Shown: positions 1-9,060 of the stretch, in pieces
Layout: every line of letters starts with the position of its first letter
Position numbering within the stretch: the first letter of the stretch is position 1
From: Thiosulfatihalobacter marinus
GTDB taxonomy: Bacteria > Pseudomonadota > Alphaproteobacteria > Rhodobacterales > Rhodobacteraceae
DNA length: 64,000 nt
Assembly (NCBI RefSeq): GCF_016019955.1
Contig: NZ_JAECRZ010000008.1
Span: forward strand, 62,001-126,000
Reading direction: 5' to 3'
Translations under genes and position numbers: made by a program
The notes under the pieces: model-generated
Told to the model about the DNA's origin: nothing
Seen by the model: the letters and a program-made list of their open reading frames with translations, nothing else
Database searches by the model: none

Positions 1-1
1 C

Positions 2-82
2 ACCTATGCCGTGGTGCTGACCTTCCTGATCATGGTGGTCGTGCTCGCCTTCCGCCCGCAAGGGCTGATGGGAAGGAACTGA
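2..82 (+). CDS. Branched-chain amino acid-type ABC permease LivH, C-terminal end (partial)
   Basis: Only the last 26 codons are in the window; the gene begins upstream. The translated tail is a hydrophobic helix followed by the short basic end FRPQGLMGRN, which is typical of the C-terminus of LivH-family permeases, and it stops 3 bases before livM. It would pair with LivM to form the membrane channel of the Liv-type importer encoded next. The identification rests on this tail and on the following livM-livG-livF order. Confidence 0.8.
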   Translation, partial: TYAVVLTFLIMVVVLAFRPQGLMGRN

Positions 83-85
83 CGC

Positions 86-1150
86 ATGGCCCTGATCGAG
101 AACACCCCCGCCGCCATCGACGCTGTCGAACGCCGTTCGCTGTTCGAGCGCATCCCGGCGGCTTATTGGCTTGTGGGCTTCGTGCTGCTGGTCATGCCGA
201 CATTCGCCTCTCCCTTTGTTCTGTTCCAGATCTTCGGCTGGACCTTCATCCTGGGCATCATCGCCCTGTCGCTGATGTTCCTGGGCGGCTACGGCGGCAT
301 GGTCAGCCTTGCCCAGATGACGTTCGCGGGCAGCGCCGGGTACATGCTGGCGATCTTCGGTCCCAGCGCAATCACCGACATTTCGATGAACTGGCCCTGG
401 TATATCGCCATTCCGCTCGCGCTTGCGCTGGCGGTGCTGTTCGGCACGCTCACCGGCTGGCTGGCGGTGCGCACGGCGGGCATCTATACCATCATGATCA
501 CCCTCGCCATCGCGGCGGCCTTTTTCTATTTCACCCGCCAGAATTATACGATTTTCAACGGTTTCTCCGGCTTCAACGGCGTCCTGCCGCCAAAGCTTTT
601 CGGAGTCGACTGGCGCGGGTCGACGGCGTTCTATTATCTCACCCTGTTCTGGGCCACCCTGTGCTATTTCGCGGTGCTCTACCTGTCGCGCTCGCCGTTC
701 GGGCTGGCGCTTCAGGGTGTGCGCGACAATCAGCGCCGCATGTCGGCACTTGGCTACAACGCCAACGCTCACCGGGTTGCGGCCTATGCCTTTGCCGCGC
801 TGCTGGCCGGGATCGGGGGCATTCTTCTTACCTGGCAATCGGCCCAGATATCGCCCGGCACGGCGGGCATCGGTCCGGCCATCGACATTCTGGTGATTGC
901 CGTCATCGGCGGGCTGCGCCACCCGGTCGGCGCCTTCATCGGTGCGTTCATCTACGTGATCCTGAAAACCTTTGCACTGGATGCGCTGGTCGCCGTCGGC
1001 CTGTCGGGCGAACGCTTTCAGCTGCTGATCGGCCTCGGTTTCCTGGTGATCGTGTTCTGGTCGCCCGACGGCATCCTGGGTCTCTGGGCCAAATGGCGTG
1101 ACAGCCGCGGCAAGGATCCGCTGCGCGACCGCGGGGGGGACACGCCATGA
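86..1150 (+). CDS. Branched-chain amino acid-type ABC transporter permease LivM
   Basis: A 354-residue polytopic inner-membrane permease of the LivM family. About nine to ten hydrophobic segments are visible, and the usual LivM landmarks are present: GGYGGMVSLAQMTFAG near residue 68, the cytoplasmic coupling segment RSPFGLALQGVRDNQRRMSALGY near residues 205-227 with the EAA-loop position, and the C-terminal FWSPDGILGLW. The start at 86 follows a GGAAGGAAC ribosome site. It overlaps livG by 4 bases (ATGA), so the subunits are translationally coupled. Liv-type importers in alphaproteobacteria carry many ligands besides leucine, and the downstream catabolic genes suggest a dedicated substrate here. 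Confidence 0.93.
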   Translation: MALIENTPAAIDAVERRSLFERIPAAYWLVGFVLLVMPTFASPFVLFQIFGWTFILGIIALSLMFLGGYGGMVSLAQMTFAGSAGYMLAIFGPSAITDISMNWPWYIAIPLALALAVLFGTLTGWLAVRTAGIYTIMITLAIAAAFFYFTRQNYTIFNGFSGFNGVLPPKLFGVDWRGSTAFYYLTLFWATLCYFAVLYLSRSPFGLALQGVRDNQRRMSALGYNANAHRVAAYAFAALLAGIGGILLTWQSAQISPGTAGIGPAIDILVIAVIGGLRHPVGAFIGAFIYVILKTFALDALVAVGLSGERFQLLIGLGFLVIVFWSPDGILGLWAKWRDSRGKDPLRDRGGDTP

Positions 1151-1938
1151 ACGCGCCTGCCAAAGTGTCCGACCGACTGAGCGCCACCGGCACCGCCAAC
1201 GCGCTCGAATTGCGCAACGTGTCCAAATATTTCGGCGCCCTCGCCGCGCTTGAAGACATCAACATCACCGTGCGGCCGGGCGAACGCCGCGCCGTGCTGG
1301 GCTCGAACGGGGCGGGCAAGACCACCCTGTTCAACTGTGTCACCGGCGATTTCCTTGCCACAACCGGCAATATCCGCTTCTTTGGCGAGGACATCTCCGA
1401 ATTTCCCCCGCATGAACGTATCCGCCGGGGCCTGCGCCGCACGTACCAGATTTCGCTCCTGTTCACCGGGCTCAGCGTCCGCGACAACATTTACCTGTCC
1501 TGTGTCGGGGTCTCGCGCCGCCGGTTCTCGTTCCTGCGCCCGCGCCGCGACGACGCGCTGATGGCGGCCGCCGACAACCTTGTCGATGTGGTCCACCTGA
1601 CCGACGACCGCGACACGCTTGTCTCCAATCTCAGCTATGGCCAACAGCGCCAGCTGGAAATCGCCATGGCACTGGCCGGGGCGCCGCGCTTCATCCTGTT
1701 TGACGAACCCGCCGCGGGGCTGTCGCCCACCGAGCGCCGCGAACTGGTGGACATCCTCAACGGTCTGCCCGGCCATATGGGCTATATCATCATCGAACAC
1801 GACATGGACGTGGCCCTGCGCGTCGCCGAAAGCGTCACCATGATGCATAACGGGCGCATCTTCAAAGAGGGCAAACCCGCCGAGATCGAAGAAGACCCCG
1901 AGGTCCAGGCCCTGTACCTGGGGGGCGACGATGGCTGA
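1147..1938 (+). CDS. Liv-type ABC transporter ATP-binding protein LivG
   Basis: A 263-residue ABC ATPase. The Walker A motif GSNGAGKTT lies near residue 50, the signature is [15 protein letters not shown], Walker B is [11 protein letters not shown], and the switch histidine lies in IIIEHDMDV. The variant signature LSYGQ and the C-terminal PEVQALYLG are characteristic of LivG. The first 20 residues are a non-homologous extension. It overlaps livM by 4 bases and the next ATPase gene by 8 bases. It would energise uptake together with the LivF half encoded next. Confidence 0.93.
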   Translation: MNAPAKVSDRLSATGTANALELRNVSKYFGALAALEDINITVRPGERRAVLGSNGAGKTTLFNCVTGDFLATTGNIRFFGEDISEFPPHERIRRGLRRTYQISLLFTGLSVRDNIYLSCVGVSRRRFSFLRPRRDDALMAAADNLVDVVHLTDDRDTLVSNLSYGQQRQLEIAMALAGAPRFILFDEPAAGLSPTERRELVDILNGLPGHMGYIIIEHDMDVALRVAESVTMMHNGRIFKEGKPAEIEEDPEVQALYLGGDDG

Positions 1939-4111
1939 GCGCTCTGCCACCCCCGCCCTCGAGGTCCGCGACCTCAATGTCTATTACGGACGCTCCCACG
2001 CGCTTCAGGGTGTCGATCTCACACTGGATCACGGCGTTTTGTCGGTCGTGGGCCGCAACGGCATGGGCAAGACGACGCTCTGCAAGGCGATCATGGGGCT
2101 GGTTCCGGTCGCCTCGGGAGACATCTCCTTTGGCGGGCAATCACTCTTGGGCAAGACCCCGGCCGAGATTGCCCGGCTGGGCATCGGCTATGTGCCCCAG
2201 GGCCGCCGCCTCTGGCCCTCGCTCACGGTGGACGAACACCTCAAACTTGTTGCCCGGCGCAGCGGAGCATGGTCGGTCGAACGGATCTATTCCACCTTCC
2301 CGCGCCTGGCCGAGCGCAAATCCAACGGCGGCGCTCAGCTGTCGGGCGGTGAACAGCAGATGCTCGCCATTGCCCGCGCCCTCCTGCTCAATCCGCGCCT
2401 GCTGGTAATGGACGAACCCACCGAGGGCCTGGCCCCGGTGATCGTGCAACAGGTCGAAGACATGCTGGTGCGCCTTGGCCGCGAGGGCGAGATCGAGGTT
2501 CTGGTGATCGAACAGAATATCGGTGTGGCCTGCGCCGTGGCCGAAAGCACCGCGATCATGGTCAACGGGCGCATCAACCGGGTCATGGAAAGCGGCGTGC
2601 TGGCCGCCGACCGCGATCTGCAACAGGCCATGCTGGGGGTCGGGCGCCACGCCCATGATGAAACCCCCGTGGCCGCCGCCACCGCCGAAGGCCGCGCGTC
2701 GGAGCAGGCCGCCAGCGGCATCACCCGCGTGTACTTGTCCAACCCCGCCACGCCCACCCGCTGGTCCCGCCCCGTCCCGGTGCGCGTGATCGAGGGCGCG
2801 GCCCGCACCATCACCCCCGAACCGCGCCGCACAGGCACCGGCACCGGCACCTCCGCCCCACCCGCCCGCGCCGCGCGCCGCACCGGCCCGGTTCTGGTCT
2901 GCGGCACGCTGGATACCAAGGGCGCAGAGTTGCGCTTTATCCGCGACATTCTCAAGGGTCAGGGCCTGCCGGTGCGGCTTGTGGATCTGTCCACCTCCGG
3001 CAAACCCTCGGGGGCCGAGGTGCCGCCCCATACCGTTGCCGGGTTTCACCCGCGCGGCGCCGCCGGGGTCTTTACCGGCGACCGGGGCAGCGCCGTCACC
3101 GGCATGACGCGCGCCTTTGAACGCTGGATGGGGGCACAACCCGATATCTCGGGCGTCATCGCCGCCGGCGGCTCGGGCGGCACCGCGCTGGTCGCGCCAG
3201 CCTTCCGCGCCCTGCCGGTGGGCCTGCCCAAGATGATCATCTCCACCGTCGCCTCGGGCAATACCGAACCGTATGTCGGCCCCTCCGACATCACCATGAT
3301 GTATTCGGTCGCCGATGTGCAGGGCATCAACTCGATCACCCGCGAAGTGCTGGGCAACGGCGCCCACGCGCTGGCCGGCATGGTGCGCGCGCGCCAACAG
3401 GCCGGTCAGGCGGCACCCGATGACAAACCCGCCGTGGGCCTTACCATGTTCGGCGTCACCACGCCCGCCGTGCAACAGGTTACTCAGGCGCTGGAGCCGG
3501 ACTATGACTGCCTTGTGTTCCACGCCACCGGCACCGGCGGCAGGTCGATGGAAAAGCTCATGGACAGCGGCATGTTGTCGGCCATCATCGACCTCACCAC
3601 CACCGAGGTGTGCGACATGATCGCGGGTGGCGTCTTTGCCGCCGATCAGGATCGCTTCGGGGCCGCGATCCGCGCGGGCCGCCCTTATATCGGGGCGTGC
3701 GGCGCGCTTGACATGGTGAATTTCGGCGCCCCCGAAACCGTGCCCGCCAAATACCGTGACCGGCTGTTTTACGAACATAACCCGCAAGTCACGCTGATGC
3801 GCACCACGCCCGGGGAAAACACCGCCATGGGCCACTGGATCGGCGAACGCCTGAACCTGATGACCGGCCCTGTACGCTTCTTCCTGCCCACCGGCGGCGT
3901 GTCGTTGCTGGACGCCCCGGATCAGCCCTTCTGGGATCCCCAGGCCGACGCCGCGCTGTTTGCCGCGCTTGAGGAAACCGTGAACCAGAACGCCACGCGC
4001 CAGCTGATCCGCGTGCCCCACAATATCAACGACCCCGAATTTGCTGCCCTGATCGTACAGACTTTCCGCACCTTCCATACCGCGCCCCGGCGCAAGACCG
4101 CAGGAGAATAA
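1931..4111 (+). CDS. LivF ATPase fused to a Tm-1-like (UPF0261) domain
   Basis: A 726-residue two-domain protein. Residues 1-240 are a complete LivF ATPase: Walker [10 protein letters not shown], a Q-loop in YVPQGRRLW, signature [15 protein letters not shown], Walker [11 protein letters not shown]. Residues 241-317 are a low-complexity Ala/Pro/Thr/Arg linker. Residues from about 318 are a full UPF0261 domain beginning [13 protein letters not shown], with [33 protein letters not shown] cut here at two halves: [15 protein letters not shown] then [16 protein letters not shown]0261 is the N-terminal half of tomato Tm-1, the tobamovirus resistance protein, and binds ATP in that setting; its bacterial role is unknown. 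The TIM-barrel half of Tm-1 is the next gene. The fusion physically ties the Tm-1-like unit to an ABC importer. No frameshift is apparent at the junction. Confidence 0.9.
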   Translation: MAERSATPALEVRDLNVYYGRSHALQGVDLTLDHGVLSVVGRNGMGKTTLCKAIMGLVPVASGDISFGGQSLLGKTPAEIARLGIGYVPQGRRLWPSLTVDEHLKLVARRSGAWSVERIYSTFPRLAERKSNGGAQLSGGEQQMLAIARALLLNPRLLVMDEPTEGLAPVIVQQVEDMLVRLGREGEIEVLVIEQNIGVACAVAESTAIMVNGRINRVMESGVLAADRDLQQAMLGVGRHAHDETPVAAATAEGRASEQAASGITRVYLSNPATPTRWSRPVPVRVIEGAARTITPEPRRTGTGTGTSAPPARAARRTGPVLVCGTLDTKGAELRFIRDILKGQGLPVRLVDLSTSGKPSGAEVPPHTVAGFHPRGAAGVFTGDRGSAVTGMTRAFERWMGAQPDISGVIAAGGSGGTALVAPAFRALPVGLPKMIISTVASGNTEPYVGPSDITMMYSVADVQGINSITREVLGNGAHALAGMVRARQQAGQAAPDDKPAVGLTMFGVTTPAVQQVTQALEPDYDCLVFHATGTGGRSMEKLMDSGMLSAIIDLTTTEVCDMIAGGVFAADQDRFGAAIRAGRPYIGACGALDMVNFGAPETVPAKYRDRLFYEHNPQVTLMRTTPGENTAMGHWIGERLNLMTGPVRFFLPTGGVSLLDAPDQPFWDPQADAALFAALEETVNQNATRQLIRVPHNINDPEFAALIVQTFRTFHTAPRRKTAGE

Positions 4112-4114
4112 GCC

Positions 4115-4939
4115 ATGTTCGACCGTTCCGAATTGATGACGAGGTTCCGCGCCATGCGCGATGCCGGCACGCCGATCATCGGCGGCGGCGCGGGCACCGG
4201 CCTGTCCGCCAAATGCGAAGAGGCCGGCGGAATTGACCTGATCGTGATCTACAATTCCGGACGGTACCGTATGGCCGGGCGCGGCTCGCTGGCCGGGCTG
4301 ATGCCCTATGGCGATGCCAACGGCGTGGTGATGGAAATGGCCGGCGAAGTGCTGCCCGTGGTCAGGAACACCCCCGTTCTGGCCGGGGTCTGCGCCACCG
4401 ACCCCTTCCGCCTGATGGACAAGTTCCTTGACAGCGTAAAGGCCGCCGGGTTCTCGGGCGTTCAGAACTTTCCCACCGTGGGCCTGATCGACGGCACCTT
4501 CCGGGCCAATCTCGAAGAAACCGGAATGGGCTATGACCACGAGATCGACATGATCGCCATGGCCGCCGAAAAAGACATGCTGACAACCCCTTACGTATTC
4601 TCCGAAGACAACGCCGCCGCCATGGCCAAGGCCGGCGCCGACATCATCGTCGTGCATCTGGGCCTGACAACCGGCGGCTCCATCGGCGCCGAAACCGGCG
4701 TCACGCTGGAACAGGCCCCGGCCCTGACCGATGCCTGGGCGGCCGCCGCGCTCGAGGTCAACCCGGACGCCATCATCCTGGTCCATGGCGGCCCCGTCGC
4801 CATGCCGGAAGACGCCGAATTCGTGCTGAAGAACACCACCAACTGCCATGGCTTCTATGGCGCGTCGTCCATGGAACGTCTGCCGACCGAGATCGCGCTG
4901 ACAGAACAGACGGCGAAATTCAAGAAGATCGGGCGCTAA
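4115..4939 (+). CDS. PEP-hydrolase/TIM-barrel protein, partner half of Tm-1
   Basis: A 274-residue soluble protein of the phosphoenolpyruvate-hydrolase-like TIM-barrel family. Recognisable segments are [33 protein letters not shown] near residues 22-54, here given only as [24 protein letters not shown] and [13 protein letters not shown], then [24 protein letters not shown] and the late HGGPV. In plant and fungal Tm-1 proteins this domain is the C-terminal half, fused to UPF0261; here it is a separate gene 3 bases after it, with ribosome site CAGGAGA. Enzymatic activity in this family is poorly established; a C-C or C-P bond lyase/hydrolase acting on a degradation intermediate is possible. The exact reaction is not inferable. 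Confidence 0.88.
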   Translation: MFDRSELMTRFRAMRDAGTPIIGGGAGTGLSAKCEEAGGIDLIVIYNSGRYRMAGRGSLAGLMPYGDANGVVMEMAGEVLPVVRNTPVLAGVCATDPFRLMDKFLDSVKAAGFSGVQNFPTVGLIDGTFRANLEETGMGYDHEIDMIAMAAEKDMLTTPYVFSEDNAAAMAKAGADIIVVHLGLTTGGSIGAETGVTLEQAPALTDAWAAAALEVNPDAIILVHGGPVAMPEDAEFVLKNTTNCHGFYGASSMERLPTEIALTEQTAKFKKIGR

Positions 4940-4963
4940 GGCCCCCGAAGGGAGGAAAGACAG

Positions 4964-7900
4964 ATGACAGGGCAACTCATCGGACAACTGATCCTGTGGC
5001 TGATCGCCGCCGTGATCGTAATCTTCATCCTCTACTGGGTGATGCACTGGCTCTATCGCCGCTCCACCAAGGAGGTCGCCTTCGTGCGCACCGGGTTCCT
5101 TGGGGAAAAGGTGGTGATCGACGGCGGCGCCTTCGTGTGGCCGATCATCCACGACATCACCCCGGTCAACATGAACTCGATGCAGCTGGGCGTAACCCGC
5201 GAACGCGACGAAGCGCTGATCACCAAGGATCGCATGCGCGTTGACGTGGACGCCGAATTCTACGTGCGTGTTGCCCAGACCAAAGCGTCCGTCAGCCTCG
5301 CCGCCGCCACCCTGGGCCGGCGCGCGCTGGAACCGGAACGCCTGCACACCCTGCTCGAAGGCAAATTCGTCAGCGCCCTGCGCACCGTGGCCAGCGAAAT
5401 GACGATGGAGGAACTGCACGAAAACCGGAACGCCTATGTTGCCCGCGTTCTGGAGGCCGCGCAGGAAGGGCTGAACAAGAACGGGCTGGAACTGGAAAGC
5501 GTTGCCGTCACCGATATCGACCAGACCGATATCGAATATTTCAACCCGTCCAACACGTTTGACGCCGTCGGCCTGACCCGTGTCATCGAATCGATCGAAG
5601 AGCGCCGCAAGCTGCGCAATGACATCGAGCAGGACACGATGATCCGCATCCGCGCCCGCAATCTCGAAGCCGAGAAACAGGCGCTCAACATCGAACGCGA
5701 AAGCGAAGAGGCCCGGCTGGAACAGGAACGCGATGTCGAATTCCGCCGCGCCCAGCAGCGCGCCGAACTTGCCCGCGAACGTTCGGAGCGCGAGAAGGAG
5801 GCCGAACAGGCCACGCTCTCGTCGCGCGAGGCCATCGAAACCGCGCGTATCGCCAACGAACACCAGATCGCCGAGGCCCGCATCGCCTCGGAACGCGACA
5901 TCCGCCAGCAGGAAATCGAGCGCCAGAAGGTGGTGGACGAGGCCGAGATCGCCACCCATGAAGCGATCGAAAAGGCGCGCATCAGCCAGGAAAAGACCCT
6001 TACATCCGAGCGCATCAAGACCCGAAAGGAAACCGACGCCGCCGAGATCGCCGCCAAGGAAGCCATCGAAAAGGCGCGCATCGCACAGGAAAGGGCCATT
6101 ACCGAAGCCCGCATCGCCAAGGACCGTGAAACCCAAAGCCAGGACATCGAACGCCAGCGCATCGTGGACGAGGCCGACATCTCCGCCCGCGAGGTCGTCG
6201 AACGCGCCCGTATCGCGCAGGAAAAGGTGATCACCCAGGACCGGATCGCGCTCGAACAATCCACCAAGGAACGCGAGATTGCCCGCAACCTCGCCGTGCA
6301 GGAGGCCGAGATCGCCAGCCGCGAAGCCGCAGAAAAACTGCGTATCGCGCAGGAAAAGACGGTGAATGCCGAACGCATTGCCTCGGATCGCGAAACCCGG
6401 TCGCTGGAAATCGAGCGCCAGAAAGTTCTGGAAGAGGCCGAAATCGCCAGCCAGCAGGCCACCGAGGCCGCGCGCATCGCCCGCGAAAAGGCGCTGAGCG
6501 CCGAACGCATCGCCGCCGATCAGGACACCCGCTCGCGCGAGATCGAACGCCAGCGGATTCTCGACGAGGCCCAGATCGCCGCCGCCGAGGAAACCTCGCG
6601 GACCCGTATCGCCCAGGAAGAACGCATCCGGGCGCTGGAAATCGCCCGCAACCAGGCCGTGGACGAGGCCGAGATCGCCGCCCGCGAAGCCGTCGAAAAG
6701 GCCCGCATCGCACAGGACCGGCAGCTTGCGTTTGATCGCATCTCCGCCGCCGAGGCCACCCAGGAGCGCGAGGTCGCCAAGGTCGCCGCGCTGGATGCCG
6801 CGCAGATCGCCGCCAAGGAAGCGACCGAGGCCCGGCGCATCGCACAGGAAAAGGCCACCACCGCGGACCGTATCACCTACGAAAAGGAAACCCGCGAACT
6901 GGAGATTGCCCGCAATCAGGCCGTGCAAGAGGCCGAGGTCGCCTCTGCCGAGGCGGTTGACGCCGCGCGCATCGCCAAAGAGGCCAAACTCACCGTCAAA
7001 CGCATCGAAAGCGAGGAGCGCACGCGCGAACGCGACGTGGCCAAGGCCACGGCGCTCGAAGCGGCCGAAATCGCCCGCGCCGAGGCCACAGAGGCCGCGC
7101 GCATCGCCAAGGAGAAGAAGCTCGCCGCCGACCGCATCGCCTATGAACAGGACATGCGCGAACGCGAGATCGCCCGCAACCGCGCCCTTGATGCCGCCCA
7201 GATCGCCGCGGACGAGGCGATCGAGGCCGCCCGCGTGAGCAAGGCAAAAACGGTCGATGCCGAAAAGATCCTTGCCGAACAGGAACTCGACGCCAGGAAA
7301 CTGGAGCGCAAGAAGGTGCTCGAACAGCTCGAAATCGCCCGCGTCCAGGCGCTGCGCGAGGCCGAGATCGCCAGCCAGGAGGATGTCGAACGCGCAAGGA
7401 TCGCTTCCGAACGCGGGCTGGACGACGCCCGTATCGGCCACCAGACCGAACGTCGCAAGCTGGAGATCCAGCGCGAGAAACTGGTCGAGGAGGCGACCAT
7501 GGAAAAGGCGATCGCGCTGTATCAGAAATCGCTTGAGGAAAGCGCCGCCGCCGCCGAGGCCGACATTGCCCGCGCCCGCGCCGTGGAGGCCGCCGAAAAG
7601 GTTGCCACCACCCGCGAGACCGAAGAAGCGGCCCGCCGCAAGTCGGTGGACGTGGTCCTGGCCGAAAAACTGGCCGAGGAGAAACGCATCGCCGCCGAGG
7701 CCGAAAAGGTCCGTGCCGCTGTCGAGGCCGAGGCCCAAAAGCTCATCAACGAGGCCGAGAACGTGCTTACGGACGAGGCCCGCCACAGCCTGTTCAAGCG
7801 CAAGATGCTGGAACATGTCGAAGGCATCGTCGCCGCGTCGGTCAAGCCGCTGGAAAAGATCGACGAGATCAAGATCATGCAGCTGGGCGGCAACGGCGCC

Positions 7901-8173
7901 GCCGGGCTTGGCATGGGCAATGGCCGCGGTGGCCCGGGCGGCGGCGGGGGTTCCGGCGACGGCGGCAGCCCCACGGACGAGGTGATCAACTCGGCGCTGC
8001 GCTACCGCGTTCAGGCGCCGATGATCGACAGCCTGCTGGCCGATATCGGCATCGATGGCGCCAACCTTGCCAAATCCTCGGTGCTGCGTGATGCCCAGGA
8101 TCTGGCCCGTGCCGGTAACGAGGCCAAGCGCCTCAAGGGCGAAGACGCCCCCAAGGACGGGGAGAAAAAGTAG
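4964..8173 (+). CDS. Giant flotillin-like SPFH protein with 50 hendecad repeats
   Basis: A 1069-residue membrane-anchored scaffold. Residues 8-31 form one transmembrane helix. Residues about 33-215 are the SPFH/band-7 domain, with FVRTGFLGEKVVIDGG and PVNMNSMQL as in YqiK and flotillins. Residues about 220-293 are charged helix, and residues 294-843 are an uninterrupted array of fifty 11-residue units of pattern x-[RE]-[IV]-[AE]. Residues 844-950 are further Ala/Glu helix, followed by a flotillin-type segment LFKRKMLEHVEGIV and IDEIKIMQLGG, a Gly-rich linker near 978-1005, and RYRVQAPMIDSLLADIGIDG. Ordinary flotillins have 450-700 residues. SPFH proteins form oligomeric cages on membranes, so this one could organise the transporter and degradative enzymes encoded around it; that is inference. 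Ribosome site GGGAGG. Confidence 0.93.
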   Translation: MTGQLIGQLILWLIAAVIVIFILYWVMHWLYRRSTKEVAFVRTGFLGEKVVIDGGAFVWPIIHDITPVNMNSMQLGVTRERDEALITKDRMRVDVDAEFYVRVAQTKASVSLAAATLGRRALEPERLHTLLEGKFVSALRTVASEMTMEELHENRNAYVARVLEAAQEGLNKNGLELESVAVTDIDQTDIEYFNPSNTFDAVGLTRVIESIEERRKLRNDIEQDTMIRIRARNLEAEKQALNIERESEEARLEQERDVEFRRAQQRAELARERSEREKEAEQATLSSREAIETARIANEHQIAEARIASERDIRQQEIERQKVVDEAEIATHEAIEKARISQEKTLTSERIKTRKETDAAEIAAKEAIEKARIAQERAITEARIAKDRETQSQDIERQRIVDEADISAREVVERARIAQEKVITQDRIALEQSTKEREIARNLAVQEAEIASREAAEKLRIAQEKTVNAERIASDRETRSLEIERQKVLEEAEIASQQATEAARIAREKALSAERIAADQDTRSREIERQRILDEAQIAAAEETSRTRIAQEERIRALEIARNQAVDEAEIAAREAVEKARIAQDRQLAFDRISAAEATQEREVAKVAALDAAQIAAKEATEARRIAQEKATTADRITYEKETRELEIARNQAVQEAEVASAEAVDAARIAKEAKLTVKRIESEERTRERDVAKATALEAAEIARAEATEAARIAKEKKLAADRIAYEQDMREREIARNRALDAAQIAADEAIEAARVSKAKTVDAEKILAEQELDARKLERKKVLEQLEIARVQALREAEIASQEDVERARIASERGLDDARIGHQTERRKLEIQREKLVEEATMEKAIALYQKSLEESAAAAEADIARARAVEAAEKVATTRETEEAARRKSVDVVLAEKLAEEKRIAAEAEKVRAAVEAEAQKLINEAENVLTDEARHSLFKRKMLEHVEGIVAASVKPLEKIDEIKIMQLGGNGAAGLGMGNGRGGPGGGGGSGDGGSPTDEVINSALRYRVQAPMIDSLLADIGIDGANLAKSSVLRDAQDLARAGNEAKRLKGEDAPKDGEKK
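5843..7492 (+). repeat. Coding tandem repeat: 50 hendecads, mostly in 132-bp (44-residue) super-units
   Basis: Reading residues 294-843 of the SPFH protein in steps of 11 gives exactly 50 units with no phase break. Units fall into four types in the order ARIAQEK-, [DE]RIA-, [LR]EIAR/ERQ- and AEIA-, giving a 44-residue super-repeat (132 bp). Two super-units have lost exactly one hendecad each: units 5-7 and 24-26 have only three, so the frame of the coiled coil is kept. This implies growth by duplication of 132-bp blocks with occasional loss of 33 bp. Isoleucine or valine at position 3 is nearly invariant. Confidence 0.9.
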
Positions 8174-8611
8174 ATGGCCCGTGTCTATACGTCCACCGTG
8201 ATCGGCGCCGGCGCCGGTCGTGTCTGGGAAAGGGTGCGCGATTTCAACGCCCTGCCCCGCTGGCATCCCAAGATCCGCGACAGCCGGATCGAAGACGCCC
8301 TTCCCTCTGACAAGGTCGGCTGCATCCGCAACTTCAACCTGCAAAACGGCGACACGATCCGCGAACAGCTTCTGGGCCTGTCCGATTATGACATGTTCTG
8401 CACCTACTCGATCCTCGAAAGCCCGATGCCGCTGACGGATTACATCGCCACGTTGCGGCTGACCCCGATCACCGATGGCGACCGGTGCTTTGCCGAATGG
8501 TCCGCCGAGTTCGAATGCGACCCCGCCGCCGAGGACGATCTTGTCAGCGGCATCGGCGCGGATGTCTTCCAGGTCGGCTTTGATGCCCTCAAACGGCATT
8601 TCGGGGGCTGA
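8174..8611 (+). CDS. SRPBCC (START/Bet v1-like) protein, copy 1
   Basis: A 145-residue SRPBCC-fold protein with the usual N-terminal pattern TSTVIGAGAGRVWERVRDF, then W-H-P, the GCIRNFNLQNGDTIREQL strand pair and LLGLSDYD, and a long C-terminal helix ending DALKRHF. The fold provides a deep hydrophobic ligand cavity. CoxG-like members of this superfamily accompany molybdenum hydroxylase operons; CoxG is thought to help membrane anchoring, and other members bind or shuttle hydrophobic ligands. The gene starts directly after the SPFH stop codon with no gap and is 2 bases from its paralogue. Confidence 0.85.
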   Translation: MARVYTSTVIGAGAGRVWERVRDFNALPRWHPKIRDSRIEDALPSDKVGCIRNFNLQNGDTIREQLLGLSDYDMFCTYSILESPMPLTDYIATLRLTPITDGDRCFAEWSAEFECDPAAEDDLVSGIGADVFQVGFDALKRHFGG

Positions 8612-8613
8612 GA

Positions 8614-9060
8614 ATGGTCAAGGTGATCCGCTCCACCGTGATGAATGCCCCGGTCGAGGCCGTCTGGGAGGTCATCCGCGATTTCAACGGGCACGATCAA
8701 TGGCACCCTGCCGTGGCCACCAGCCTGATCGAACGGGGCAACCCTTCTGATATGGTCGGCTGCATCCGCCGCTTCAAACTCGAAGACGGCTCGGAGCTGC
8801 GCGAACAGCTGCTCACCCTGTCGGATATCGAGCAAAGCTTTACCTACTGCCTGCTGGATACCCCCATTCCGCTTTTCAACTACGTCGCCCATTGCCGCCT
8901 GTTTCCCGTCACCGACGGCGACCTGACCGTCTGGGAATGGCACAGCCGCTTTGACACCCCCGCCGGACGGCAAGAGGAACTCGCCACCATGGTCGGCGAC
9001 AACATCTATTCCGCCGGATTCGACGCGATCCGCACCCATATGGGACTGGAGGCCGCATGA
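8614..9060 (+). CDS. SRPBCC (START/Bet v1-like) protein, copy 2
   Basis: A 148-residue paralogue of the preceding protein. The two share IRSTVMNAPVEAVWEVIRDFNG-type N-termini (here shown as VWEVIRDFNG), the GCIRRFKLEDGSELREQLLTLSD block (shown as GCIRRFKL and LREQLLTLSD), and a helix with GFDAIRTHMG. Tandem duplication followed by divergence is evident. It overlaps the FAD-subunit gene by 4 bases (ATGA). Two such proteins could form a heterodimer, or each could bind a different intermediate. The role is inferred only from fold and position. Confidence 0.85.
   Translation: MVKVIRSTVMNAPVEAVWEVIRDFNGHDQWHPAVATSLIERGNPSDMVGCIRRFKLEDGSELREQLLTLSDIEQSFTYCLLDTPIPLFNYVAHCRLFPVTDGDLTVWEWHSRFDTPAGRQEELATMVGDNIYSAGFDAIRTHMGLEAA

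Noticed and set aside
5843-7492. The DNA repeat could be read as a CRISPR-like or satellite array
   Set aside because: Units are contiguous, diverged and in frame with a coiled-coil protein; there are no unique spacers of constant length.
2141-8599. A very long antisense open frame (over 2100 codons) opposite the LivF fusion, TIM-barrel and SPFH genes
   Set aside because: It is the shadow of high-GC codon bias in real genes on the other strand; its translation is repetitive, has no recognisable domain, and it spans several well-supported genes.
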